DNA from: Tetrahymena thermophila SB210
Lineage: Eukaryota; Ciliophora; Oligohymenophorea; Hymenostomatida; Tetrahymenidae
Direction: 5' to 3'
Assembly: GCF_000189635.1 (NCBI RefSeq)
Contig: NW_002476317.1
Coordinates: forward strand, 496,001 to 560,000
DNA length: 64,000 nucleotides
Below, in pieces: positions 24,622 to 37,352 of this stretch (position 1 is its first letter; each line of letters opens with the position of its first letter). The notes beneath the pieces are model-generated. The model ran no database searches. It was given only the letters and a program-made list of their open reading frames with translations, and was not told the DNA's origin. The position numbers and the translations under genes were made by a program.

Positions 24622-27114
24622 TCATTAGAATTATGCTGTTTTAGATTTATATTATGGGAATTATTAGAAATGAAATTTGTTTTATTATTCAGTAATTGAT
24701 TATTACTAATTAATATTATTGAATAACTAACTTGGCTGTAATTATGGTTAAATGTTTTACTAATATTAAGTTTATTATTATACTATAAAAGGTTATTGCT
24801 AGATATTCTAAATTTACTAACCACTGTTTTATTAAACTTACATAGGTTATATTGGTTATGTTTATTAATTTTTAGTTGTTAAATTGTTCAAATTTTATTC
24901 TTAGATTTAATAGTTTTTAGGTAATTAAAGCTAAAGATATTTTTCATTTTATTTAATTTCTTTTCTTTAGCCATTAATATCTTAGTTAATATTTTGTATG
25001 GGGTATTGTTATATATTTTGTGCGGTTTATTAATGAGTTTGATTTTAGTTTGGTTGGTTAATGGATAGATTGTTCATTTCTTTTTAAATTTATATTAATT
25101 CATTCTTATCCATGCCTTATAATGTTTTTGCTCTGTTTGTATTAGGAATTTGATTAATTTATTACTATTATTATTATTGTTAATACTAATAATTTTAATT
25201 ATTTAGCTAAATATTTTTTTTTTCATCAGCATTTATTAGTTATTTAGGGATGAATAAGCTTCTTCTATTATTTGAAAGATTTTGTTGTTGTTAATAATTT
25301 TCATTTTAATTTATTATATTATTATTTTCATACTGTTGAGCGTTGTTAATATTATTTGAATAATAATTTTATTAAAAGTAGATAGGTTAGCCTCCTTTTA
25401 AATCAATAGCTTTCTATTAAGGAAATTAATTATTATTATTTGAAGAATAATTTTATTAGTTTTACATTAAGAAATTTTCATTTGATTATCTTTAAGCCGA
25501 ATCAAAATTTTACTATGGAAATTTGTCATTATTATTAGTAAAATAATTTTGTTATGTTTGCTGCTGCTAACAATTTACAATTGGATTTTTTTGATTTTAA
25601 AATTATTGTGGGATATGATTAAAATCTTAAGAATACTTTGGAGTTTAGCCAAATATATCATCACCTTAAAGTGTATTAAATCTTTTTTTTAATTTATTTT
25701 CATTTGGCTAAATACCTATAACATTCTAAGCAGATTATTAGTTTTAAATTAAGAAATTTTCATTTGATTATCTTTAAGCTGAATCAAAATTTTACTATGG
25801 AAATTTGTCATTATTATTTGTAAAATTGTTTTGTTATGCTTGCTGCTAAAAATTTGCAATTGAATTATATTAATTTGAAATTTATTGTGGGATCAGATTA
25901 CAATCTTATAAATAATTTTGTTAGCCTTTCTAATAATGAGAAGAAATAGAATTTCTTTATAAGTCTTCTTATTTTGGAATACAATTATTATTTGGCTAAG
26001 GATTTAACTATACTTGCTATTAGTTATGATTATTATGTGCATATCCTTAGATGTTCATATTCTGCTATTGGGGTATTTTTTTTGTGTTAGGCAATTAAAG
26101 ATTTTTATTAAATTATTCCATGTTATAATTTGTATTGGCTCTATTAGGTGGATTTTCATATGAACTATTATCATCCTCTGGTGGTTAAGGAGTGACGCCA
26201 AATACAGCTTATTAATTTTATTCAAATCTATTTTTTTATAAAATATTTTCTTTTTACAATATATCTATAACTTTCTGAACAGATGGAATAAGATCTTCTA
26301 AGGTAATTCTATCACATTCTTAATATGCCATCATTTTGTAAATTAGATCTTTAATTTCTTAGATAACAACAGGACTATCATCAAAATTGATTACAGATTA
26401 TATGGGCATTTTTTAAAGCTATTTGATAAATTTCAATAATTGCATATAACTAGAAATCTTATTTGGATATTTTTTGTAAATCATTTTATAAAGAACAACT
26501 CCTAAGCTATAAATATCAGCTTTATAACTGTAGCTAATTTCTTAAAATACCTAAGGAGAAGAATAGACAGGAGTACCTTTATTTAGTGTATGTTCATTTT
26601 GTATAGTATTATCACGGGTGACCTTAGCTAACCCAAAATCTGCTATCTTAGGGATTCCATTCTTCATAAGAATATTTTCATGTTTAATATCTCGATGGAT
26701 TACATTATTTGCCTTTAATAATTTATATCCTTCAAGTATTTTCTTAAATAATTACATAATGTCTAAAATACTTAAATTATTTTTTTTGCAATAATCATCA
26801 AGCGTACCTTGCTCACAATATTCGCTAACGATATATACTTAACTAGTATTTTTAAAAGCAAGATATGCTTCTACTATGTTTTCTCCTTCAATTTAAGTAA
26901 TTATTTAAATTTCTCTAGTAATATCTATGAGATCTTTTTGATTATTATCCAGAATTTTGGTAGCAGATATTTTTGGGGAACTTGATTCATTTTCGTAATA
27001 ATCAGATAAATAAACTTTACCATAAGCACCTGCACCTATCAATTTTTTTAGATATATCTTGATTCTTTGTTATCCAACTTAAATAATTTGGTTTTCGTCT
27101 TCTCCAGATATCAT
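24622..27114 (-). CDS. Ser/Thr protein kinase with 540-aa Q/N-rich tail
   Basis: A single exon of 830 aa, with ATG at 27112-27114 and the TGA complement at 24622. The kinase domain spans about residues 20-290: glycine loop GAGAYGKV (27-34), Lys53 in SATKIL, HRD 140-142 in HRDIKHEN, DFG 159-161, and GTPVYSSPQ where most kinases have APE. The domain resembles the ULK/NEK-like kinases that are abundant in ciliates; closer placement is not possible by eye. The tail is extremely rich in Gln and Asn (mostly TAA/TAG). It carries a duplicated block with DKFPQQNFDSAQRQSNENFL in both copies, 94 codons apart. The tail looks prion-like or scaffold-like; that is inference. Confidence 0.88.
25453..25650. 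repeat. Tandem duplication copy 1 inside kinase tail
   Basis: About 195 bp matches 25735-25926 with roughly 85 percent identity by eye, at an offset of 282 bp (94 codons). The frame is kept, so the repeat is protein-coding on the minus strand. Confidence 0.8.
25735..25926. repeat. Tandem duplication copy 2 inside kinase tail
   Basis: This is the second copy of the in-frame 282-bp-period duplication. Substitutions are scattered and the spacing is a codon multiple, consistent with an expressed repeat rather than an assembly error. Confidence 0.8.
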
Positions 27115-28457
27115 TCTAACTTGTTTTTTTCTTCAATTTTTTGTTTTAATGTATGTTTGTTTTTATTATATATTATTGATTAATCGCATTTTAAATTCAC
27201 CCCTCTATAAAAAACAGCTTAAATATTCTAATAAGATAGAGATTGATAATAGATATTTAACTTATATTTTCCATAAAATAATAAATTAATTGAAATAAAT
27301 ACTATTCTCCCCTAAATTTAAAAGATTATTCTAAATTATAAAAAAGATCAATCAATATTATATTTTTTAAATCTTTTCAATTAATATCTAATGAAAACAA
27401 TAAAAGCATTTTATGAATTATGATTAAGTGTTTTTAATTATACTATATTTCAAAAGTAATACTTCAAAAAAAAATAATAATAATTTATTTATAAACCATC
27501 TTAAGCAAAATGTTCATTTTAAATTGTGTTAACAAATAAAATTTGAATAACAATTTTTAAGTAGAAAATTGTTGTGAGCATTTAGATTCTTCTTTTTAAA
27601 ATAAAAAAAATAATTTTCTGTTTGCTTCTTAACTTAACTAAATTAAAATGAAAGAAATATAAAAAATACTGCACTAATGAGAAAATATGCAATTCTAAGG
27701 AAATGAAAAACTAAATAAAACTTCTAACTATTAATATCAAAGAAATAATTAATTTTTTTCAGGAAGTAGGGTGAAAACTTAAAAAAAGAAGGAAATCTTT
27801 TAATTATCTATTTTTATTAAGATAATCAAACTTTGTAAGATATAATTTAATTAAATTATTTATATTTATCTATCTTTTAGAAGGATTAATCCATGTACTT
27901 GAAGATGAATCTATTTGTAAATAATATGTAAATATAAAAAAATTATTAAAATTATTATCAAAAAAAAATTAAAGTAATTAATTAATTTATTATTTGATTT
28001 TTAAAATAAAAAAATAATTTAATTATTTTATTTTATAAAAAATAAATAACTCTTTATTTTTGAATTTTCTTTAAAAAATTATGAAAGGAATAAAAATAAA
28101 ATTCTATCTAAATTTTAAAGAAAAAGCACATTTAATTTTTTATAAAATAAATTATTAATTTACTTTTTGATAGATTAATTGATATAGAGAAAAATAAATA
28201 ATCATTTTATAGTTTCTAAAAGTATTATTTAATCATAATAAATTAGGCAATTGCTTATAATAAGTAAATAGATAAATAATTAAGATAAGATTCTGTAGCC
28301 AATAAATTTGCATATCTAATTAATTAATTAATTAATTGATTGATTTATTTTTACTGTTAAATTTTATTTCTTAAAAAGCAATTTTTAATATATTCCAATC
28401 CTGTTTGTTTGAATATTAATAATTAATTTCTAAATAATCAATTAAATTAAAGAAGAA
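27115..28457. other. Intergenic, no gene seen
   Basis: A 1.3-kb AT-rich spacer with an AATTAATTAATTAATTGATTGATT run near 28315-28340. Nothing coding is recognised. Confidence 0.5.
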
Positions 28458-28877
28458 ATGAAAATGAATAAATTCAAGTTTTTAATTCCACACTTTAAAA
28501 CAAATATCCAATCAAAACTTATAGATGGCGAAGGAAAATATTATCCTTAATCTATTTTAGGAGTCAAGGCGCAAGAATTAAAACTCTTAGTATTGCATAA
28601 TGAGTTATTTTACAAAGATAAACATTATGCTATTGACCCTATAATAAGTAAGCATGGATTGAATCAGATCATATAATTTTTGAAATCGAAAACCGCTACA
28701 AAACATTTTAATTTCTACTTTATAACTTCATTTTACATTTAAGTGAAGAGAAAGATGGATTAATTCGAATTATTAAATTATTAAAAATTATTCTTTCTTA
28801 AGAAATAATTTCATAAAAATATGAAAACAAAACACACTATTTAACGGCAATAATATTACAATCTTTTTCATAAGTGA
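28458..28877 (+). CDS. Hypothetical protein, 139 aa
   Basis: A single ATG-to-TGA frame using several TAA/TAG glutamines. The first 80 residues have balanced composition and look coding (MKMNKFKFLIPHFKTNIQSK..., a GEGKYYP segment). The C-terminal part is strongly basic and aromatic. The local GC rise at 28460-28680 supports a real exon. The second half is AT-richer, and an unseen intron or an earlier end is possible. No family is recognised. Confidence 0.5.
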
Positions 28878-30417
28878 TCATTTTTCAAAATTAACTTACC
28901 TTTATTAATATATTTACTCTCTATCTTTGGAATCAACGAGCTGGAAAATCGAATCTTTAAATAAACTAACTTACTCTCTTTTTCTATGTATTATAAATCT
29001 TAAAAATATACTCTAACATAAAATAAACGAATAGAATATTAAAAAAAAAATCATTAATTTATATAAAGAAAACAATAATAAAAAGTAAAAATTACAAGTA
29101 TTAAAAATCAAATACACATAATTTATCTATATGATAAAGAAAATAGAAATCTAGCATCTATAATATATAATAAAATACCTTATTTTGTTTACATACATTT
29201 TTAAAAACTCTTTATTTCAGTTAAAAAAAATAATATTTTTATAAAATTCGAATAAAAAAATTTTATTTAAAATGTAATATCTTTTAGTTTATTTTTTTTA
29301 TCTTTAAAAAAATTGATTCATCTTTTGAAAAATTTAAGTGGAATACAATATAATAGCAAAAAAATATATCTTTCCTTTTTTCTGCCAATAATTAATGAGA
29401 TTTATAGATTTACAAATTAAATAATTAATAATATTTATATTAACAAAAAAATATTAGTCGATCCCTTTATAATTTTAGAGATATAAAAAATAATAACTAT
29501 AAAATATATCATAACTTAGTTTTGATAACAATTAAGTCATTAATAGATTAAGTAAATAACGTTAATATCTTTTACTTAAAAATGTTAGTAAATATATTAT
29601 ATTATATTTTATGAATATTTTTTTAATTGAATAATAGTAATTTATATTCAATCACATTTGTTTTGTCATTGCCTCTTTAAATTTGATTAGTATAAATTTA
29701 TTAACATATTTTAAATATAAATGTTTTCTTATTTATTATTTAATTAATTTGCTTTAAATAATCCTTTAAGATATTGATTATTATTTTTTCTATTTAGAAA
29801 TAAAATAACTTGATTTAACGTAAATTTTTTATTATCTTAAAAATAAATAGAAGACACAAATATTGCTTCTGAAATTTCATAAATATTTTATAATTTAAAG
29901 AGAATTTGATCAAAATATTAGCAATAAAATAATATACAATGAGGGTTTTTAAAATAAATGCTTTAAAAAAACTTCAAAATGAATTAATTACTTTTATGGA
30001 TGATAGCCATTTAAAAATTTCAATATCTTATTTTTTCAATCTACCTCTATTAATCTATTACCAAAAAAAAAGAATTTCAGTTATTTTAAAATAATCATAA
30101 ATATAAATTTATTATAATTTGAAATGATTGATTACTGATATATTAATTTCTTCAAATAAATAATTACCCCGTTTTATTTAATTTAGTTATATACTCATGC
30201 ATTCACGCTTTTAACTTTCAAGTGTATTGTTTTTCTAACAAGTAAAGGTATCATTTAATTGATTTATTAAATAACAGATAAAAAATACTAAAACTCTACA
30301 TGTTAATACCAAAATAATTGCTTGTAAAAGCTATATGAAAATTAATTATAATAATATAATATATAATTATATTTCTAAACTTTTTCAATAAACTATTAAA
30401 TTTTAGAAAAATAGAAA
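28878..30417. other. Intergenic, no gene seen
   Basis: A 1.5-kb spacer of very AT-rich DNA. Nothing recognised. Confidence 0.5.
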
Positions 30418-32510
30418 ATGTCATTCTTAAAAATGAATTCTTTTCAAGTCAAAGTGAACTCACTGCCTGAAATTTCAGCTACTATGTTTACATCTTGCAA
30501 AAATACTGGAGCTAACCGCTATTAGAATATTAAATGTAATAAAGTGATCCTTTACTAAAATTGATTGTTAATTACTTACAAAGAAACTAAAGTTGATTAT
30601 ATATTTTTATTAAAAACAGAAAATAAAATGGATAACAAAAATATTGCTAAGATAACTGCAGAAAAATCGCCTAATATGGCTAATATGGGTAAATATTTAA
30701 TACAAAAATTTATTCTTATATAAAAAATTAACAAATTAAATAATATAAAATGTTAAATTTAAAATTTAGGTTTAATAATAGAGCAGGTTAAGTAAAATAA
30801 CTAAAATCAAAGTAGACTGAGAGGATTCAGTACTCCTAAAATATTAAAGGAATCTAAAAGTCCTATAAATTAAGAAAATAAGCCAAGCTTTCTAATTAGA
30901 AATGCCAGTTAATTAAATCAATAAAGAAAATTAAATAAAAATAACACAGTTAATTTCGGAGAATTTATTGAATCATTCACTGAATTAGTAGAAATCCAAA
31001 ATCAAAAAAACCCAGTAGATGTAAGTTAATCATATTCTACATCTGATACAGGCACAAGTGACTCAGCGCTAAAATCTATTAGCCTTCAAAATTCTCAAAT
31101 TAAACAATAATCTAAACCACTTTCGTTAGCTAGGCTTAAATCATTCAAAGATATCAACGATGTAATAAAAATAATTTTTAATTTAATCAAATAATTTATA
31201 TTTTATTATTTATAGGCTCATGATAGACACCTTGAATAAAAATAGTTAATCATTTCTGAATTAAAAAGTCATAATGATAACTTATAATGCGACTTAAAAA
31301 GAAAGAATGAACTTATTTCTTCTCAAAATAAGCTTATTTAGAGTTTATAAGAAAATATAGCTACTTTAAAAGAGACTTTAAATCAAAAAGAAAACAATGT
31401 AACTTCTGTTGTAAAGCAATTCTAAAGCATTAAAAATGAAATGATAGAGTAAAGAAGGGATTCACCAGAATATTAAACTCTTTTGGATGAAAATACATTT
31501 TTAAAAGTAAAATTAAAGAGTAAAAATATATTTTAATCTTTATATTTTAAATAAAACAGTAATAGTTGAATAAGACATAACAAAATTTAAGATCTGCTGA
31601 GTAATTACATTAGAAATATCTAAATGATCTTACAAATATCAATAATTGGAGTGCTATTAATACCAACTAAAATATTACACCTGAATTTTTAAAAGACTTC
31701 TTAATTATTAAGATTGATGACTAAAAAAAGTAAAAGGAATAATTTTCTGAACTTTAGCTTGCTAGCTAGCAGTTTAATCATAAATTATAAATTCTTTAAG
31801 AAGATTTGGTTGCATAGTAGCAAGAAAAAAGAATCTTAAAAGCTACAATCGAAATGTTGGAAACAAAGATAGAAATACTTAAACAAGATGATGGATATTC
31901 AAAAACGTTTAAACATCTTACAGGAATTTCAATGGAATGTATAGAAAAAGATATTATTGCAGTTAAAAAATAAATTTAAGAAAGATAGTCTTTGAATGAA
32001 AATTAACTTTCTGAAAGCGATAGGATTTCTCTTTTTTCCTTAGATTATTTGAATGTTTAAGTAGATAACTTAAAGAATATATATAATTAAAATCAAAACC
32101 ACATTAAATCTATTGAACAAAAGTTAAAAGATTAGCTAACCAATGTTGAAAAATATAAATTTATACAAGAATTAGAAGCTATTCAATATTCAGCAAAGGA
32201 TCTTTTAAAATGTAATAGATGTAATTAATACCTCCACAAAGCTATCACTCATTAACCTTGTGGTCATAGCTTCTGTCAAGATTGCCATGAAGCGAGAAAT
32301 TTAAAAATAGAACTTTGTGATATGATACCGTAAGATTAAAAGTAAAGTAAAATTAATGCTTGTTCAATATGCTGCCAAGATAAAAAACAAGACAAAAAAG
32401 GTATTAGTTTTAGTGTTTACAAAAACTAATAGATTGAGTAAATTACTATGTTTTTTAATATTTTGGTGAAATACAAAGATATGATTAAGCTATTAGTTTC
32501 TAAATTTTGA
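30418..32510 (+). CDS. Coiled-coil protein with C-terminal RING-type zinc finger
   Basis: Exons: 30418-30535, 30593-30688, 30770-31161, 31216-31506, 31560-32510 (615 aa). An alternative start is the ATG at 30628. The first exon is added because intron 30536-30592 removes an in-frame TGA and keeps the frame. Residues 70-220 are a polar, Ser/Asn-rich region. Residues 220-500 are almost entirely heptad-like coiled coil rich in Glu, Lys, Gln and Leu. At about 510-575 a RING-like pattern appears: CNRC, then H, CGHSFCQDC, then CSIC. This matches Cys/His spacing of C3HC4-type RINGs that bind two zincs. Such proteins are usually E3 ubiquitin ligases, and the coiled coil would mediate dimers or substrate choice. 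The substrate is unknown. Confidence 0.75.
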
Positions 32511-33398
32511 GGCAATCTGAATACTTTGACTTAACCATTAAACAATATGTCTATTAACAAAACACCTAAAATACTAATTAAAAGTGCAAACTTCTTTTTC
32601 GATAATTAATAACCAACAAAAATATAAATTAAATATAATATAAATTATTTTATAAACATCTTCAAATTATTTTGTCAAATACTTATTTACTTATACCAGT
32701 AATTGTATAATTATATAAAATCTCAAATCAAATTTCATACAAAATTTCATTTATCAGTTTTGATATTTAAATTATTTTCTTCCTTTAAAAAAATAATAAT
32801 TTATTGATATTTTAATATTTATTTAAAATTTGTTAATAAATAATAAAATAAATTATGGAATTAAAAAAAATCTAATGGATTAATATTTCAGATATTTAGA
32901 TATTTGAGATCAAAGTTGTTATTTCAAAAATTAAATCTTCACTAAAAATTTAATAATTATTTGTTCTTACAAAAACTGATTTTAAGAAGATAAATTTTAA
33001 ACAATTAATTCTTTTTGTAAATGGGTTAAATATTTATCAATCCATTTTAAAAAATGGTTTTTTATTAGAAAAATTAAAAAATTTATTTCTAAAAAAGTTG
33101 AATTTTGTAAAATTTTAAAAAACTTATTTTTAAAGATTAATTTAATTAAAATCATCATATTTTTATTATTCTTAAATTAATTCTAACACATTTATAAGAC
33201 AAATATATTAATAGTATATTTTGCTGCACCCTTTTTAAGTTTAATGAAATAACCACTTAATTTTTAAAATATTTATAATAGATAATTTAGAAATTAGTTT
33301 TTAAAAATTTTTTAATTTGTTACAGTTTTATTTTTTATTTTTCAAATTTGACATATAAATACTCTTTTTATTATCTATTATATTTTTAGATTAGGTTT
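32511..33398. other. Intergenic between convergent genes
   Basis: A 0.9-kb AT-rich spacer; no gene or motif seen. Confidence 0.5.
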
Positions 33399-34808
33399 TC
33401 ATTTTTTGATATAAGGATAACTCATGTCGTTGTATAAACCACAAGTACCTTTATTATTACTCTCCTTTCTAACTTTAAAATGGCCTTCTTCTCCCCAGTG
33501 AGGTCCCCAAGAATTTCTAATTAAGAAATACTCAGAAGTATAGCCAACAATGACTACAGCATGATTAGCATCGTTTCTATCGATGCTACAAGGGAAATCA
33601 TAAATACCGGAGCCATACATTTGCAAGCTTTTTGCATCAATAGCTGCAGTGACAGGGGCGTATTTCAAGGCAGTTTCTAAAGATTCAGCATTACTTTAAA
33701 CATCGTAATAAGTGGATATTTTTACTCTTTTGCTTGTGTCATTGTAGTTGACTCCACATCCAGTTCTTTGGCGTTAAATATAAGGATATTCTTCTTCATA
33801 AGTTATTCCAAGATAAGCAGCATAAGAATAAACCTTTTATGGAATACCTCCTTTACATCCTTTATTTCTATCATCACAATCAACCAACTCTTAAGTAGAA
33901 AGAAGCTTATTGCTACCTAAAACAGCTTGCATAGCACTAGTAGTTGCAAATGTCTTTTTTATAATAAATTTTTTAATAAAAAAAATTTTTTTAAATAAAT
34001 TTTACATAACAAGAACCACAAGCACCTTATTCTAATGGTTGATGCATTTTATTTCTCCAATCGATTTCCATGGGTCTATCAGAATCTGATGATTGACTGA
34101 ATAAATATTTAAAAGCATCTACATACAAATCAATAATTTTTTTCCATAAAGGAATAGTATTATTGCTAATCAAATTAGTAGGTTCCTTAACATTAGAATA
34201 AGTACTTAAATCTTAGTTAGAAGCAGGCATTGATAAATATTATTTAGGAATTTCTTCTTCATAGGATAAATCAGATAAGTGCAATTCTATTTTTATATTA
34301 AAACATTAAAGATTTATTTACCTTTTTAGGTTTTCCTTTATAATTAATAAAAGAAATTTATTTGCAATTATCACTTTACTAAATTTTGTAAAGTAAATTT
34401 TCTATCTATTAAATCTAGGAATACTAGTTAATTATGGAAGAGTAATTTATTTTATTCTTTACCTTGGAATTCCTCAGAGCTTAAATGAGCAAATTGATTG
34501 AGTTTCATAGTAAAAGAATAGTGACCATCTATGAATTTTTTGTTATGCTCGCTAATCTTTAAAAGATTTTCCTTAAAGTTAGTTAATCTATAAGTCTCAG
34601 AGTATTCAGAATCTCCTAATAGAGTTTGTTTAGTCTATTAATGTTTGCTCTTCCATTATTCATAATGTTCTTTCAATTCAGCATGAGAAAGTTCCGATTA
34701 TAAGATAAAAACTTCTCTGAGCTAGTCTTTTTTAGGGATAGCTAAAAGAGCAACTCCCGCTAGAGTTACAGTAATTATACCAATAGAAAGTAATGTTAAT
34801 TTATTCAT
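33399..34808 (-). CDS. Papain-family (C1A) cysteine protease precursor
   Basis: Exons: 34463-34808, 34006-34286, 33399-33953 (393 aa). Residues 1-27 form a signal peptide or anchor. Residues about 40-115 are an I29 inhibitor prodomain with the ERFNIN-like helix (YRLTNFKENLLKISEHNKKF) and KLNQFAHLSSEEF. The mature enzyme starts near DWRNKM. The active site reads EQGACGSCY with Cys208; His340 is in NHAVVIVGY and Asn356 in NSWGPHWGEEG. All catalytic residues are present, but the Trp that usually follows the active-site Cys is Tyr. The linker between prodomain and mature enzyme is long, about 60 residues, with an amphipathic segment IPLWKKIIDLYVDAFKYLF. Likely a lysosomal or phagosomal endopeptidase. 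Confidence 0.95.
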
Positions 34809-37352
34809 ATTTTAAATTCAATTATACTTATATAATTTTTGTTTTGACTTCTTTTAGATTAATAATTTATTTATGAAAATTTCAAAATCCCATCAAACAC
34901 AAATAGTTTATCATTATATCAGAAAAAAACCAAAGAATATTTATTTGATTGATTAAAAAGAATATTGAACATCAAATAGAGTGAGAAACAATATTTTTCT
35001 ATTAATTTGCAAAGAGATATTAATTAAAATAGAAGTCTTCAATACAAAAATTTAATTTAGTGTTCCTGACTTAATTTATCATTTATTACAACCTTAATTT
35101 AGCAGAAAAGTTAAACCTATATTTGCTTGCTTACCTTTTTTTTAGAATCTAGAAACATCATTGATTTAAGATACTTTTATACTCACCTTATATAAAAAAT
35201 AAAAGTTGAAGTAATTGACAAAATTAATTAATTTGACACATATTGCCAACTAGCAACTCTTTATTTATTTTTGTAAAAGAATAGTATCTAACAATTCCAC
35301 TCTACCAAATCTGGCAAATAAAATTATTTTTATATCTTACAAAAGCTAGAAGGTAATTAACTATAATGAACTTTATAATTATAAATATATTTTTTTTTAT
35401 AAACTGTATAAATATCTACATAAGCAAAAAATAAAAAACCTGAATATATTATTATTTATTAAATAGGAAATATTATTTATTATCTTCTGTAAATATCTTA
35501 TTTTAAAAAAACAAGTATTTTCGAACATTAAATATTAATGGTTATATAACAAATAATTTATTTTTCTAAAAATAAAATCAAACTTAAGAATTGTTTATTT
35601 TGAAAAGTCTTATTACATATCTTATGTATATTCAATAAGTTGAAATCAAAATTAAAATATAAATTTAATATAACAAAGTTAGATATATTTATTTATATAT
35701 TGTTAGATCTAATTTGTGGTAACTAAAAAAATTTATTGCAAAATATGAGGTTATTATTTAATGCTATATGAAAATAAAGGTCTAGGAGACAAAAATTTTA
35801 GTTTTAAAATTATGTATGGTATATAATTTATTACTAAAATATATTATTTTATAAAAATATCTCATTTTTTAAGTTATTGATTTTTAAGTTTTAGATTTAC
35901 TATTTTAAAAAAACTGTAGAGTATTTAATTTAATAAAATAAATCACGTTTTGTTTAAACATACTTAAACATTAAACCCTCATTTTTCTATAAAAAATAAA
36001 GATAAAAAATTGTATAGATGATTAAATGATTTTTAAAGCTCAAAATCTTATTAACTAAATATATATCCTTTATGTCCGAAAAAAAATCGATTTATGAATT
36101 AAAATAAGCACAGATATATTGTTTTTTATTTAAAATTGTATTTTTAAATTTCATTTAATTGTTATCACTTAATCTTTACATTTTTTATAGTAGAATTTTT
36201 AACATAATTAATGCAATTTATTAAATATATTAAAATTAAAGGTGTTTTTACAATATATAATTAATGAATGAAAGAATCATTTAATTCAAAGTACAATTGA
36301 TTCTAAGTATGTTTCTATATGATTAGATGAAATTAAAATTATGGTATAAAATAAATTATAAACAATCAAATTTTTTAATGTGTATTTAATTTTTATGATT
36401 TTAAATTATTGACATAAATTGTTGTAGAATTTATTATATTTGTTATTAAATAAATTTTAATTAATTAAATTTATATTTTTCTAATTATTAGAAAGATAAT
36501 TGATATTTTTCTTCTTTCATTTAGATCTAACTTTTATTGTTCACAAATTAATTAAGAAAATCTAGCTGTTTGAAAATTTTCATAATTAATTAAATTTAAG
36601 AAAAAAAAAGATATTTGGTTAAAGAAAATAATGAATGTGGATGGAAAAGTTTTTTAAAAAAAATAAATAAAATGAGATAAAATAAACATTGTAGATTAGA
36701 AAGATGTTTTAGAAATACTTTTGATAGTATAGTATAATCATCATACATCTCATTAAAATGCCTTTCAGCAAAAAGTTTTTTGGCGCAGCTTTATAAATTT
36801 CCATATTACTTCATTCTTTTCTATGAGACTAATAGCATTATGATAAAAGAAAAATTCAAATAGGTTAAATCTGAACGAACAATCTAACTAAAAGACTAAA
36901 TTTTATTTTTAACTTGTAGATTAAATTCAAAATTAAAACATAATTATTAGAAAAATGCTTATTGCTAATAGGAACTATGCGTTATAAAATTTAACTCTCT
37001 TAAAATCATTATATGTTAATTAATATTATCACTATTACTCTATTAACATACTTATCATCAATAACAATTTCTTTTTCCAAACAGATTACAAAAATCTTAA
37101 TAAAAACATACTTAACAATAAATAAAAATAAAAATAAGATTATAAATAAAATAACTATTAAAATATTGAATTACTTTTAAACGATAATCTAATATTAAAT
37201 TATAACATCTAATGTATGTTCTATACAATTAATATTTACAATAAAAGAAATTTTATAAATAATTAATTAGTTATACTAATTTAAAAAAAAGTAAAAAAAT
37301 AATAATATTAAACACAATAGTCTGCTGTTGAATACAAATTATTCTACTAGAA
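34809..37352. other. Intergenic, no gene seen
   Basis: A 2.5-kb AT-rich region. A 23-codon ATG frame at about 36760 (MPFSKKFFGAAL) is the only mildly gene-like spot, and it is too short to support. Otherwise featureless. Confidence 0.5.

Noticed and set aside
25040..25062. GGTTGGTTAATGG, similar to the Tetrahymena chromosome breakage sequence core
   Set aside because: It lacks the full conserved 15-mer pattern and lies inside the kinase coding sequence, where it encodes NQPNQ.
25254..26195. A plus-strand frame of over 300 codons resembling a cyclin C-terminal domain with an internal repeat
   Set aside because: It is the exact antisense of the kinase's Q/N-rich tail. TAA/TAG/CAA glutamine and AAT asparagine codons read backwards give Leu, Tyr, Phe and Ile, which mimics a helical fold. 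The minus-strand reading is continuous with the kinase domain.
36760..36835. Micro-ORF starting MPFSKKFFGAAL
   Set aside because: About 23 codons only, with no flanking coding composition.
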